This document shows, in pieces, positions 1 to 10,985 of a stretch of DNA of 64,000 nt (position 1 is its first letter; the number at the start of each line of letters is the position of its first letter). Below the pieces are notes generated by a model. The model ran no database searches. It was not told the origin of the DNA and saw only the letters and a list, made by a program, of their open reading frames with translations. Origin of the DNA: Schistosoma haematobium (lineage: Eukaryota; Platyhelminthes; Trematoda; Strigeidida; Schistosomatidae). The translations under genes were made by a program, and so were the position numbers. The stretch is taken from assembly GCF_000699445.3 (NCBI RefSeq), contig NC_067195.1:11708287-11772286 (forward strand), read 5' to 3'.

Positions 1-1084
1 AATATCATGGGAAAAAATAAACAATGCCGAAGTTCACTTCGACAAATGAACAGACAGTAAAGGTAAACACGCAGACAAAATAAAATGATCAATAGAAGAA
101 ATGGCAAAAATCGATGTTAATGGTTTAAGTGGTGTTTACCAGTATTCGAATATTCTACTGCTTTTTTAATTATTTTATGCATTAGTTTGTGTAAAAAAGC
201 AATGAAACTGTATTTACCAGTACTTTAAACAAAGACAAGAAGCCCTTATTCGACACTAACAATACTTAAACAATTCACTAGTGACACAACAGCAGCGATA
301 TTGAACCACGTAGCTTAATTCAACCGTCTGACTTATACTGACACAATGGTAAGAACAAGGTGAAAAAATTGGGACAAAACAATCAAGTTGACTACTTCTA
401 TTGATTTTGTTAAGATTCTCATTGGTCTTCACAACATTGATTTGCGCACATGACTTTTTTCTTTCACGAAGAAATATCTAGTTTTTTTCTTTTTATATTA
501 CGTGCTACATGACGACATGAACATACAACTCTACAAAACACCTGCATACTAAACCTACAATCCTTTTAATGCAAGTTAAAAGTAAAAGTTAATAATATTT
601 ACTTGAAATTAATATTGTTTAAATAGTATAATTCAGTATAAATATAGATTATTCATTTTTATATTAAAAGCTATGATAGCTAAGGCTCCTTTATAATGTA
701 ACTGTGTACTAATGATGTAACTCACCAAATACAGACTCGCGTACTTGGCATTAAATCACATTTTATGCGTAGAGGCTATTGATACTAGTGTAGTGAACGA
801 GAACTCAGGTGGTGATAACCGATTTATTGTTTAATGCAAGATCGCAGTGGCTTGGTGAAATAAGAAAAATATACATCAAAACACATCATTTACAAATCTT
901 CTTTGAAATGTTTCTTACAAACTCCATCGTTCGTTCGCTCCTGTTGTTATTTCCATTGCTTTCAGTTTTTTTCTCACCTCATTGTTTTCTTCCTTTTTCA
1001 GTGAGAGTTCTACTTCCCATGCTTAATACATATTTATAATATATGTCCGCATAAATAACACACACCGCACTACTACTCAGTTTC
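1..1084. other. AT-rich sequence without a recognised gene
   Basis: No ORF with recognisable protein features, no splice-consistent coding exon and no repeat that I recognise. The small plus-strand ORF at 809-1039 has low-complexity hydrophobic content typical of chance ORFs in AT-rich DNA. Confidence 0.5.
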
Positions 1085-1172
1085 CCGAATCGAAGTAGGT
1101 AAAGCAGGACTCGAGCCCTTGGTCTGATATTTAGAAGTCGAACGCCACAGATTCACTAAACTATGGGCCGAA
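1085..1172 (-). repeat. tRNA-like SINE head (degenerate)
   Basis: On the minus strand this stretch has a B-box-like GGCTCGAGTCC (about 1107-1117) downstream of an A-box-like TAGTTTAGTGAATCTGTGG (1145-1163), the spacing of a tRNA-derived Pol III promoter. No tRNA cloverleaf is preserved, so it is read as the tRNA-like head of a SINE rather than a functional tRNA gene. No hammerhead core follows it here. Confidence 0.45.
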
Positions 1173-2030
1173 ATATACCGTGTGAAAACTAATGACAACA
1201 GAATAATTGCCCGAATTGCAGATAAGGCACAATCCAAATGACTTATTAATAAATGTAAATCAAGTGGTGCCCAAGTCCATGGATCACAACGTTAAGTAAC
1301 GGCGAAAAACCAATGAGTAGGTAAAAATATATTGCGTATATTTATAAAACCACAATGGTTATGCGAACTAAAACAAAATATAAGCTGTGCTAATCACAAT
1401 ACTATTTTCAATTTAGGGAAGTCGAATACATTTTAGTTAATAAATACAATTTAATACTACACATGAATAGATCACTCCTATTGAGTTGAAACCATACATA
1501 ACCAAAATTTATAAGCAAAAAACGTTAGTGAATGATTCTCAAGGTGAAATTAATTTTTGATACATTCTAACCAAGGACAAAATCGTAAAATGTAGAAAAA
1601 AGTAGTGCCTCAATAAATGGCATGAGTTTAAGAACAAGCAATGGGAACTGGATTAAAATTGTAATCAAGCAGTAGAGTTATTTCATTTTAGCCAAAACAC
1701 GCGGTTTATAGATGGAATTCACTACCCTATAACTGAAAGTTGCCTTTCTATGCTACTGGACCACAACAAAATGTATTCATAGGTAAGAAACTATCGTATG
1801 AAACCCAAGTAAGCAATGAAACGGATAACCCACTTTCTCTTTGAAACAGTCACGAAGATATTTAAAAAAAGACGCTGCCAGTACGGAATATTCATAAGCA
1901 TAAAATGAGTCAGTAATTGATTTAAATATATACTAACGATAGCCATAGATGAACATATGTGGAAAGAATGGGGAGGAAATGGAACAAAACTAAATTTACT
2001 AAGGGTGAAAACTACAACTGAACTACTTGC
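1173..2030. other. Probable intron or 3' part of the minus-strand gene at 2031-4720
   Basis: Follows a minus-strand GC splice donor at 2030-2029, so it should begin as intron. I found no further exon in it that I could support; the rest of this gene lies here or outside the window. Confidence 0.35.
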
Positions 2031-4720
2031 CTTAGCTGCGCATCCAAGTTCACGTTCAAAGTCTTCGTCGATTAACCCATCTGGTGTCATACGACCAGAT
2101 TCAAACAACTGTTCATCGGACGAAAACTCTATCAAATAGAGAAAGAATGTGTGTACAAAAACGCTATTTAGGAAAGAATTTGTGCTTCCGATAGTACATG
2201 TGATCAGTCTTTATATAGTCAAACGATTACTATTGATTATGAATTAATCTAATCCTATGAGGAGAGACAATCACATGTTTGTAGGTTAGATAACAACATT
2301 CTACAAAAACGACCCACAATAAGTAAATTTGAATTTTTCTACACGATATATAACATAGTAACAACATACGTAATAATGTACCAAATAAACCCAACTAAGT
2401 TGCTGAGGTTCAGTGGCACGCAACTAGTTTCTTAAGCCAAGTTAACTGTAGCGGTGTTTAAAACAGCTTACAGTAGCATCTTTAGTGTTGAACCACAATT
2501 ACAAGGTAAAATGACCAGTTATTCAAGATTCGAACGATACTCTACCCGTCTGTCAACAGTCTCTATTTTTACTCTTCGGCACAATCTGTTCAATATGAAA
2601 GCAAAACAACGGTTTGTATATTATTATTGTCTAAAGTATCCACAGAAGGCCACATAAGTTCCACAGACCTCTTCTAAAGGTTACTTCATCTTACAATAAT
2701 GAAGCATTCTGTTAAACTATCCTTTCCTACTTATTAAAATGGTTGGGGTGCGCTATTTACACTTAATTTTCTTCTAACATGCGTTTTTGTGGTGGACTTT
2801 ATCATAAGATAAAAGCAATTTTAACCAGCTAGTCATGAATAGTCTAGTTTCCCTTTTTTGTTTCATAAAAGTATACACACACAAAACCCCTTCTGATAAT
2901 AAAAATATAATGGACAAATTTGGTAAACAGCTGGATCCAACATATAATCTGTGTAATATTTTACGATTGCGGTGTTTACATGTAGTATAAATTTAATTAA
3001 AAGTTGGAAATTTGTATTTGGTCTAAAATGTCTACCAATAACTTCTCGCGCATAACAGAACAAACGAGTGAGGAATATCTTAAGGTAATAAACAAAAATG
3101 GAAAGTCAATAGTTGGAACTATGAATCATCAAATGAGGTGCGTGAGATGTGTTCTGAAGCTTTAACTAGACGCAAAATAGTATTTAAGTATTTGAACGAT
3201 GACGAAAGCCAACATTCTGGAGATTATAGTCAACAAACTGACTTCACCGTGGTTATCAAAAGAGGAATTCTATCCTCCTTCATAGACTGATGAGGCCAGA
3301 AAACGAGAGCACTCAGACAGAATTACGCTACATTCTAGGTCGTAGTTAGTATTAAAATGCCCTAGTGAGGCCGAGAGTGTAGAGCGTCAGCTCTCCATCT
3401 CGAAATGCTCTCAAGTGGCCACGTGCATACAACCAGCCAGGGAAGTCCTACTCACTGCCTTCCCGTGGTGGGGGTGTTGTTTACCAAATTGAGAGGATGA
3501 AAACCGGATGTCCGGCGCTTTACCCGGGTTTGGTGGATAAGGAGGGTCCACTTAGGGTAGTTGGAAAACCCCGATTCCAAACCAATGGTGCACATGAGCT
3601 CCAGAATCCTGAGGGAACAAGTGGTGTACGAACCAATCATTGGTCACCGGCTACCATGTGACTGCATCTGCTGACGTTGCTCCACTGCCTTGTGGATTAG
3701 ATCTTTAGGTGGAAGGCTTCGGGTATGGCCTCCTAAGAAAACCACCTGCTTCTGTTTGGGCAACCGTGCAGTATTCCAGACCTCACACAAATCGAATAAT
3801 TTATGTGGCGCATATGTTTTCGGTGCCCGTTTGTACCAATATTTGTGTTCAAATAAATAAAATGAAGTATAGCAATAACTTATAACCCCGGATGATCATT
3901 CTAAAAGACTCCTGGTGGAAACCTACCAGTCCATATGATTCTATTTCCACTGTTTTGGAGTGTTCAGGGGCCCTAATCCTTACCCACAGTTGGAAAAACA
4001 GATTTCGACCTTCTTACCAAACATCCATTTAGTACGATAAAGCCATATAGTTAGTGATAGCCAGTTTCAGATACCATCACGGTTACCTAGTCTGAAAGCG
4101 AACGCTTATTTAAACGCATAAACACTGATACAAGGTGCCAAATATATACGCCACACATGATTCGGTTGGTGTGAGGGCTGTAATACTGCCCAGGCGCGCA
4201 AACTGAAGCATGATGGCGCATCTTTCCCCAATAGTTTGACTAGCACTTAACTATGTGGTTCACGACCAACAGAAAAACTGGGAAGTGGAGGTACAGAACA
4301 AAACCAAAAATAGGTGACAGAATCAGTAATCATAAAAAATCTAAAAAACCACTTGAATTCGAAAGCCTCCAAGAATATGACGAACAAGTTTAAAAAAAAC
4401 CCAAACATACCTTTTTCAGCAGCTAGTTCCAACTCAAATTCATCAAACTCCATCTCCGGGATTTCGAACTCGGAACAGGCGGAATGAACAGGCATATTAT
4501 CATCGTATTTGCTGTTCCGCCTTGACGACTCGCCTACACTAGACGCCGTCTCTGCATCATTTAAAGCACTCCACGGTGCCTTTTGGGTGGTAAGGCCGTC
4601 GTCTGAAATGATATTAGACTTTCTAACTGTATTATGACTATCAGTAGGAACGTTCCGTTTGTTCTCTGGGTGTAACAGACCTTCGCAAACAGTACTCGTC
4701 ACTGCTGGGTCTGACTCCAT
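2031..4720 (-). CDS. Unrecognised acidic-protein gene, first two exons (partial)
   Basis: Spliced minus-strand gene. Exon 1 is 4411-4720 (ATG at 4718-4720) with donor GTATGT at 4410; exon 2 is 2031-2128 after acceptor TTTGATAG. Exon 1 ends in phase 1 (one G) and exon 2 opens with AG, so the joint codon is GAG and the frame continues. Exon 2 ends on a codon boundary at AAG followed by GCAAGT, a GC-AG type donor. The 136 visible residues are hydrophilic, Ser/Asn-rich at first, then an acidic run EFEIPEMEFDEFELELAAE near residues 85-103, then RMTPDGLIDEDFEREL. No signal peptide, membrane segment or domain is recognised and I assign no function. It lies about 105 nt downstream of the MED11 stop codon on the same strand, behind a good splice acceptor at 4731-4732. 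Further exons are not seen. The phase match across 2.3 kb is the main support. Confidence 0.6.
3398..3701 (+). repeat. Dispersed repeat, copy 1 (second copy at 54256-54554)
   Basis: About 300 bp that aligns along its length, with substitutions and small indels, to 54256-54554 in the same orientation. Shared blocks include CGAAATGCTCTCA, GGAAGTCCTACTCACTGCC and TTGCTCCACTGCCTTGTGG. It is more GC-rich than its surroundings. It sits in the intron of the minus-strand gene. The shared stop-ridden reading frames argue for a non-coding or decayed transposon piece, possibly a LINE 5' or 3' region; I cannot name the family. Confidence 0.7.
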
Positions 4721-4730
4721 TTTATCCAAC

Positions 4731-4825
4731 CTATAAATCGTTTAAAAACAGGAAGAAATCTGATCATGAACATAAGAACAGTGTAAAAAGTGAAATCATT
4801 TGTGATAAAATTTTATTAAAGACTT
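4731..4825 (-). promoter_or_regulatory. Intercistronic region: polyadenylation signal and splice acceptor
   Basis: Read on the minus strand. AATAAA (4812-4817) starts 8 nt after the MED11 stop codon. About 80 nt further on, a pyrimidine-rich TTTCTTCCTGTTTTT leads to an AG at 4731-4732, 10 nt before the ATG of the next gene. A poly(A) signal followed closely by an acceptor with no upstream exon of its own is the layout of spliced-leader trans-splicing, which schistosomes use for some mRNAs and a few polycistronic units. The sites are seen; the operon reading is inference. Confidence 0.5.
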
Positions 4826-5173
4826 TTACAAACAGGAATCTAAACGACGTTTGGCAGCAACTAGTCGGTCAAGATTCTGGTAGAGGTCAATTGCTTTATC
4901 GTAAGTGCATCCTTCATATGGTAATCCCGCGGAAATATGTGATAGGTAGTTGATGTGTGAATTCATTTCCGTCTCTACTTCCTTAACAACTGTTCGGAAG
5001 TTATGTGTGCAACTTTCGACTTGTTTTACCGTTGGTTTATCTCTTGAAAGTTCTTCGAGAGCACTACCAGCGTGCTGAATAATTAGGCTTATCTTTCTCT
5101 CAACTTCATCGAGCTTGTTAAGGCGTGATTCAAGGGAAGCCTCGCCTTGACTATCTTTAGAAGTGCCTAACAT
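4826..5173 (-). CDS. MED11: Mediator of RNA polymerase II transcription subunit 11
   Basis: Single-exon ORF of 115 residues with an ATG at 5171-5173 and stop TAA at 4826-4828. Length and pattern match the MED11 family (about 115-120 residues): an N-terminal helix RLNKLDEVERKISLIIQHAG, then SALEELSRDKP, a central helical stretch ending in YLSHISAGLPYEG, and a basic C-terminal helix with AAKRRLDSCL. MED11 pairs with MED22 in the head module of Mediator and helps recruit TFIIH and Pol II to promoters in the nucleus; that role is family knowledge. The coding region looks intact, without stops or frameshifts. A poly(A) signal follows almost at once, and a second gene on the same strand starts about 100 nt later, suggesting cotranscription. 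No promoter is recognised upstream. Confidence 0.85.
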   Translation of the reverse strand: MLGTSKDSQGEASLESRLNKLDEVERKISLIIQHAGSALEELSRDKPTVKQVESCTHNFRTVVKEVETEMNSHINYLSHISAGLPYEGCTYDKAIDLYQNLDRLVAAKRRLDSCL

Positions 5174-5364
5174 AACTCAAGCAACCTTGTAGTTTAAACA
5201 GACCGGGGTCGTCAGGTTATTACAAATGCATATGGAAGGGCCATTAGAAGAATCCATATACAATATATATCCAATATCTTTGTCACGAGCTTTATGGATT
5301 GAACAAAGTTTTAGGTTTTTCCCTTATTGTCTTGGTACGGTTTCAGGTCTTTAGTAATCCTCAA
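5174..5364. other. Short spacer upstream of MED11
   Basis: Separates the MED11 start from the 3' end of a minus-strand CR1-like LINE copy, so any MED11 promoter must lie here or within the LINE. No TATA box or other core promoter motif is convincing. Confidence 0.35.
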
Positions 5365-7130
5365 TAGGTTCAAATGGTTCAAATTGTTGTGGACGGAATA
5401 GAAAAAGCTTTCACTTAACAGGACTCCGTGTCTAGTAGCAGGGGATAAAGAATAACTCCAGGCAGGAACCTAGGTATGTTAACGATAAAAGAAGAAAAAG
5501 AAATTGGTAAATCATAGTATGATACTATCCTTAGACTTTAAGAATAGATCAAGTTGCCTCATAAAGGACTCCTGAGAAGTCGCTTGGACTAGCTCGGCCG
5601 GCAGCGAATTCCAGCATTTGACAACTCTTAAGGAGTAGAAGTTGTGTCTACAGTCCGTTCTGTTATGTCGTGTCTCCGATTTCTGGGTGTTACCCCTTAG
5701 GTTGGTATTGAGACTAAGCTTAAGTAGGTATTTAAAAAGATTTCCTGAAGTGTTAAGGATACTTTAAGCCATCAGAAGGTCACCTCCAAGACGCCTATAC
5801 TCTAATGGGCAAACGTTAAGTGATTGGAAGCGCTCTTCATAAGATTTAAATTTGAGTTCTTGAACTGATTTCATGGCTCGCGGTTGGATACGCTCCAGAG
5901 TGTCCTTGCCGTTTTGAAGTGAGGGAGGAAATACTGTTTCCATACTCTAAATGGGGACGGATAAAACTGTTTAAAAGTTGGTAAGTTCTTCCGTCAAACT
6001 GGCCAAAATGCGCTTTAATGTTACCAGTGCAAGGTCTGCTCGAGAGGCATTTTTGTCACAGTTAGCGTAAGACTTCAAATAGTAGGACTCCTAAATCTTT
6101 TTCGACTTGGGATACTACTAGAGTGGAGTTTCTTAAGTTGTAACTGTAGTCTGCGGCATGTCGCAGATGAACTACTTTACACCTTGAAGTGTTAGAGGTA
6201 AGTCCGTTGTCGTCTGCCCAACTTTGAAGTCGAGTCCGATTCTCCTCAAGTGTCTGTATATCGTCTTGGTTGCGTATCTCTCTCCAAAGTTTCATGTCAT
6301 CAGCAAAAAGTGGTAAGTCTGGCGATACCTGTTGAGGAATATCATTTATATAAATCAAGAAGAGAAGAGGTCCTAGTACTGAACCCTGGGGGACCCCACC
6401 AGAACATTCCATAGCCTGAGACAAAGTGAAGTTAACCCCGGCCTAAAAATGTCGATTTTTTAGGTATGAAATGAGCCAATCAATTAGAGGTGGTATGAGC
6501 TTATTGATAAGACATCTATGGTTAACCCTATCAAAAGCTCTTGAGAAATCAAGGTAACTGAAATCAACCTTCCCCTTGTAATCCAGGATGTTTGCCCATC
6601 TGTCCACCGCAGCCAGCAGGTTAGTTACACAAGAGTAACCCTTGCTGAAACCATACTGTTAGGCTGAAAAGAAGTTTAGGGATAATAAATCGTCGTGTAT
6701 ACCATCGCATATCAGGGACTCCATGATTTTTGAAGGTATAGAGAGAAGAGCCACTGGTCGGTAGCTTGAAGGTTCGCTGCGTCGACCTTTGAAAATTGGT
6801 GTGATCTGAGCCAGCTTCCAATTTTCCGGTAGTTTGCCTCGGCTTAGCGAGTGTGAGAACATCACGCTAAGCGGCGTTGCCAGGATTGAAGCTGCTTCCC
6901 TCAGTATAGCAGAATGGACCATATCTGGGCCAGGAGAAATGTCTTTTCTTAGGTGCTTCAGTTTCCCGAACACCAAGTCAACGCTCAGGTTCACTACGGA
7001 AAGTCATATGCAGTTGCAAATGAAGCTGTCATCAGTATACTTGAAGTGGATCGGTTGCAATGTCCAAGAGTATTGTTCAGCCAAAAGGTTAGCGGCGTCT
7101 TGTGAAGTATCAAAATAATTAAGTAACCTA
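5365..7130 (-). mobile_element. CR1-like LINE, 5'-truncated copy
   Basis: Minus-strand copy of the 3' 1.75 kb of the same LINE family found nearly complete at 19000-23475. The 3' tail matches closely, including the segment with TTAACATACCTAGGTTCCTG and the end near CATTTGAACC. The 5' truncation falls just inside the reverse transcriptase domain (about 7130, where GACGCCGCTAACC is shared). 5' truncation is the usual product of target-primed reverse transcription. The copy is more diverged than the one at 19-23.5 kb. Confidence 0.85.
5525..7120 (-). pseudogene. Reverse transcriptase remnant of CR1-like ORF2
   Basis: Minus-strand fragments carry recognisable reverse transcriptase motifs: PDMVHSAILREAASILATPL in the fingers region (6659-6994), then PQGSVLGPLLFLIYINDI followed by LFADDMKLW, the FADD catalytic motif (6062-6424). 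Motif A survives only as a damaged trace around 6530-6570. Several frameshifts and stops separate the pieces, so no functional enzyme can be made. The FADD form of the YXDD box and the surrounding residues fit the CR1/Jockey group, to which SR1 and several Perere elements of schistosomes belong. Confidence 0.8.
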
Positions 7131-7430
7131 CCACAGTGAAGATTGTAACTTTTGTAACAATTTGATCTTCTCTGGAAGACTGACATGCCTCATGTAACAA
7201 ACTGTTATTTGAGAATAAATCATTATTATTATGATTAGTCTTTAATTATATATACATTCCTTCAAATCACATCCAGGACATCTAGATACATATATCGTCT
7301 CTCCTGATGTCTATAGATCCTTCGGAAATCCAGATCTGTCGCTTAAGAGAGTGGTGGGAAGCTATATAAACACACTGATCAGTCCCCATCGTACTCTGAT
7401 CTTTCTACAGCTACACTAGACACGCACTAT
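7131..7430. other. Junction region between two LINE copies
   Basis: No gene seen. A possible TATA-like TATATAAAC occurs near 7362-7370 and could belong to the 5' region of the following element, but this is weak. Confidence 0.3.
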
Positions 7431-7526
7431 TTACTTGGGCATGACGACTCCCTACAGTGAGTCTCGCTTATAGATTTACAATCAACCACAATTCTTTCGA
7501 ATCGACATCGTGCAGTCCACTCAAAA

Positions 7527-8400
7527 GTGTCACTTGCTGTGAGCAGTTTTTGGAAAGTGTGGCTGTACCCAACCATTCAACAAACCCACGACCGGACACT
7601 CTATAGCGCCTCACAGATTGCAAGTACGTCTGTCTATCACAAACAACCCAGCGACGTAGATCTCGACTACTCACCCAGACATATACTCCATTCGTCAACT
7701 AAGTATGAACAAGATGACCACCCTGACAATTTTGATATAAACTCCAATAATCTCACCAGTTGTAGTTCTAAGAGCAGTGAAATACAACTTGGCCTCACCC
7801 AAAATATTTAGGACTTATTACCGTACAAATATTTGATCAGTGTTTCAGGAAATCTTGGTCCCGGAATTATAAAAAAACACAGAGGAAGTAATTGACCATA
7901 TATCGTCTGAAGTGTTGAAAGACTACAGTGTATGAAGAATGTTATTGTGTATAATACACCTGATAGTGCGAACGTAAATTTTGCCAAAACTACTTTACTT
8001 CAAGAATGTGGGTTGTCACATTCTTAGTCTGTTACAAGAAGATTACGTAAAGCAGAGACTGAAGCCTCTTGTCCTATTCTATTTCAGTTTGGTAGTATCA
8101 CAGAAACCAATCGCCTTCTTAATAGTAGGCCATTGCTGAGGCCAATTCCAAAATTTAAAAGATTAGAATTGTCCATGACAGGGCTGCTAACCAGCATCGA
8201 ATCTTCAATGAACTATAAAGTTATCAACCTAGTTTATGTAATAGAGGCAGTTACAACGTTGGCTATTGCACAAATTCTAAAACACCATTCTCTACCCCTC
8301 CTAAACACGGAAGCACGTCGCATTTTGCTACTGGTCCTAAAAACAAACTACCCTCTGACCACCTTTCCTCAACTAGCCATATTAGTAATAAAATGAACGA
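7527..8400 (+). pseudogene. ORF1 remnant of the second CR1-like LINE
   Basis: Broken reading frames upstream of the endonuclease. The clearest piece reads NVIVYNTPDSANVNFAKTTL in the 7935-8000 region, then SVTRRLRKAETEASCPILFQF, the pattern of the RRM-like nucleic-acid-binding ORF1 products of LINEs. An upstream hydrophilic ORF (7527-7811), rich in Ser, Asp and His, may be its N-terminal part. At least one stop (about 8023) and frame changes interrupt it. Assignment rests on position and on the RNVxxYNxPD-like motif. Confidence 0.5.
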
Positions 8401-8570
8401 ACATAAATATGGAGCCAAAACTCCCACTTCTTCCTCTTCTCATGATAAACCAAACAATTCACTGGGTTTACTCATCGTACGTGACACTAAGGTAAATCAC
8501 TGCTCAATCTGTACGAAATAAGATGATTCACATACGCACCCTGTTACTTTGAAACAACTCTTCACTTGTT

Positions 8571-10310
8571 TTGATAACGGAAAGTTGTTTGTTTTCCTAT
8601 GTCACAGAATCATACCTCCAAATAGACACCTATGAGCTCTGCTGTTGTGATCGAGTCAACAAGACGGGTTGTGGTTGTCTTGTGCATGAATCGAAAAATA
8701 TGAGAGCGGAAATCCATTGCGATGACATCCTTAGCAAACTACCTGATTTGATATGGCTTACTGTACATACCCATGAATGTATAATACTAATCGGATACAT
8801 AAATCGAACTCCTAATACTCCTAGTTCAACTGACACTACTATCAGTGTGTCATTTGTTAAGGCTGCCTCGCTTGATTTTGCTTACAAAATTATTTGTGGT
8901 GATTTCTCATAATCAACTGGAAGACACATTCTGGCCCATTGTGCTTTGTAATCATACCTAGGTCCTGAGACATCACTGTTGGTAGCATGATGTACACCTG
9001 CCTACACGAAATCACAACATTATTGACTTGATATTCTCTCACAATGTCACATCAGCATCGGTGGTAGTTGGCAAAACGTTTCACAACAGCGATCATAAAA
9101 TAGTTCTCTGCGTCCTTCCGATTCTTGACAAGTGCAACAAGTTCAAGACAATAAATACGCCTTTTGAAAATAGAGATTTCGCACACGCTGACTGGGAAAA
9201 CTTCAGATTTCTAATAAAGCATTCTGACTGGAGCAGTTTCTTTATCTGTGATAACCTGTTAGAAACATTGTAAATATTGAATACCACCACCAAATCTGCA
9301 CTAGACACTAATATTCCCTGTAAATTTGGTCTCAAAACAATTACTCCCTATATCAACCAAAAGACTAGGTCCAAGCTGCGAAAGCCAAAAAGGATGTACT
9401 ATATATCAAGAGACTCCAGTGCCCTGCACCAGATATACTCTGTGCTTGAAGGAGTGCAGTGTCAATACAACAGACATCAACAAGCAGAGGAACGTACTGC
9501 GCTCACTACTGCATCTCAAACCCAAAACGTGTGTCATCTTGAAAAACGCATAAGAATGAATGCAGACCACAACATGCACTCCATACTACAGGATGGTGTG
9601 ACGTATTATGACCAAACTGTCATCTGTGAACTCTTAAATGGATGATTTTCCCAAAATGGGGATACATTTTGATGTCCCAGATATTAACATGAAGTGCATT
9701 AGCAAAAATCATCTTAGTACCATTAACTTTGATCTTAATAATATACCCGCCGTCATTAGAACCCTCAAGCCGAATTCGAGTTTTGGTACCGAAGACATCT
9801 CACCGATTCTTTATAAAATTTTAGGACAGGACATACAGACGCTATTACTGCACATATTCACATTATCTTTAGAGGCAGGTACGTTTCTCGAAACCTGGAA
9901 GGCAACGTAAGTAGTCACTAAACACAAGTCAGGACCGAGAAACTTGGTCGAAAATTGCAGACCTATAAACATCACGCCAGTTATATCACGCATAATGGAA
10001 AAGGTGATACAAAATCAACTATCTGATCACCTACATATGGAAGATCTAATAGACCCGTCACAACACGTCTTCATTAGAACAAGGTCATGCAGTATATGAC
10101 TGATGGACTTCTTTAGCGATGGCCAAAAGATACTGGTGGTTATACTGTATTTTGATATTAAGAAAGCTTTTGATAAGGTACCTCATAACCTCCCAATCTA
10201 CAGGCTTCAATCAGTAAGAGTTAAAATCCTTCTATAGCAATGGATTAAGTCTTTTTTCATAGACAGATAAATAAATTCCACATCTACATCTCGACCAATA
10301 TCCAATGTTG
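8571..10310 (+). pseudogene. Endonuclease and 5' reverse transcriptase remnant of the second CR1-like LINE
   Basis: Pieces in several frames: an endonuclease segment (8571-8912) ending in SLDFAYKIICGDFS, the counterpart of the GDFN motif; a segment at 9028-9273 with TFHNSDHKIVL, containing the catalytic SDH motif; then an RT fingers segment (9638-9910) with TLKPNSSFGTEDISPILYKI; and motif A FDIKKAFDKVPH near 10150-10190. Order and spacing match ORF2 of a CR1/Jockey-type LINE. It breaks off at the Mutator-like insertion. Confidence 0.7.
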
Positions 10311-10985
10311 CGGGCTGCAATTAAACGCAACTCAATTTCGTAAATGTGCCCTTCAGCTTAGCAACTAATCAGAATGAGGCGGAAATTATTATATCCGCCA
10401 TCTCCGTAAGCAATGGCGGTCGGCTTTCTTCGTTCTGTGCTTCTTTCAGCTATTTCTTTTGTGTAGCTATGTAATTTAATGTTTCGGTGTGCTAAAATGC
10501 CGCAGTTAGTGTAATGTTTTATATGTTGGTGTGAAATTTACTTCGAATCAGCGATTTTTTCTGGGTTTTTGCTGCTTCTACTCAAGTCAATGTATTTCTT
10601 CAGGCAATCTGGCTAGTCTTGTGCCATGAAATGTTAATGCGTTTTGTTCTGAGTTCTTTTTTTCAGATATCGGGAGCCAAGGTTAGTTTTGTTAGCTTAA
10701 ATAAGTGTTGCCGCTGTATGGAACTCGAAATGTCGGCATAATCGTTCCTTATGTCATAACATCTTAATCCGTTATATTTTGAGCATTATTCTTTAGATAT
10801 GGAGAACGGAAGTTAGTTTTTTTTAGCCAAAATAATTGTTGCTGCCGCATGTGACCGTAACTGGCCGCATATTCGTTCCCAACTGTTATTTATTGTTATC
10901 AGGCAGAATGAAAGACTTATTATTTTCTGCAGCATTATGGATTACGCTACTCCATAAACCAGTCAAACTAATACTGAGTGTCCAG

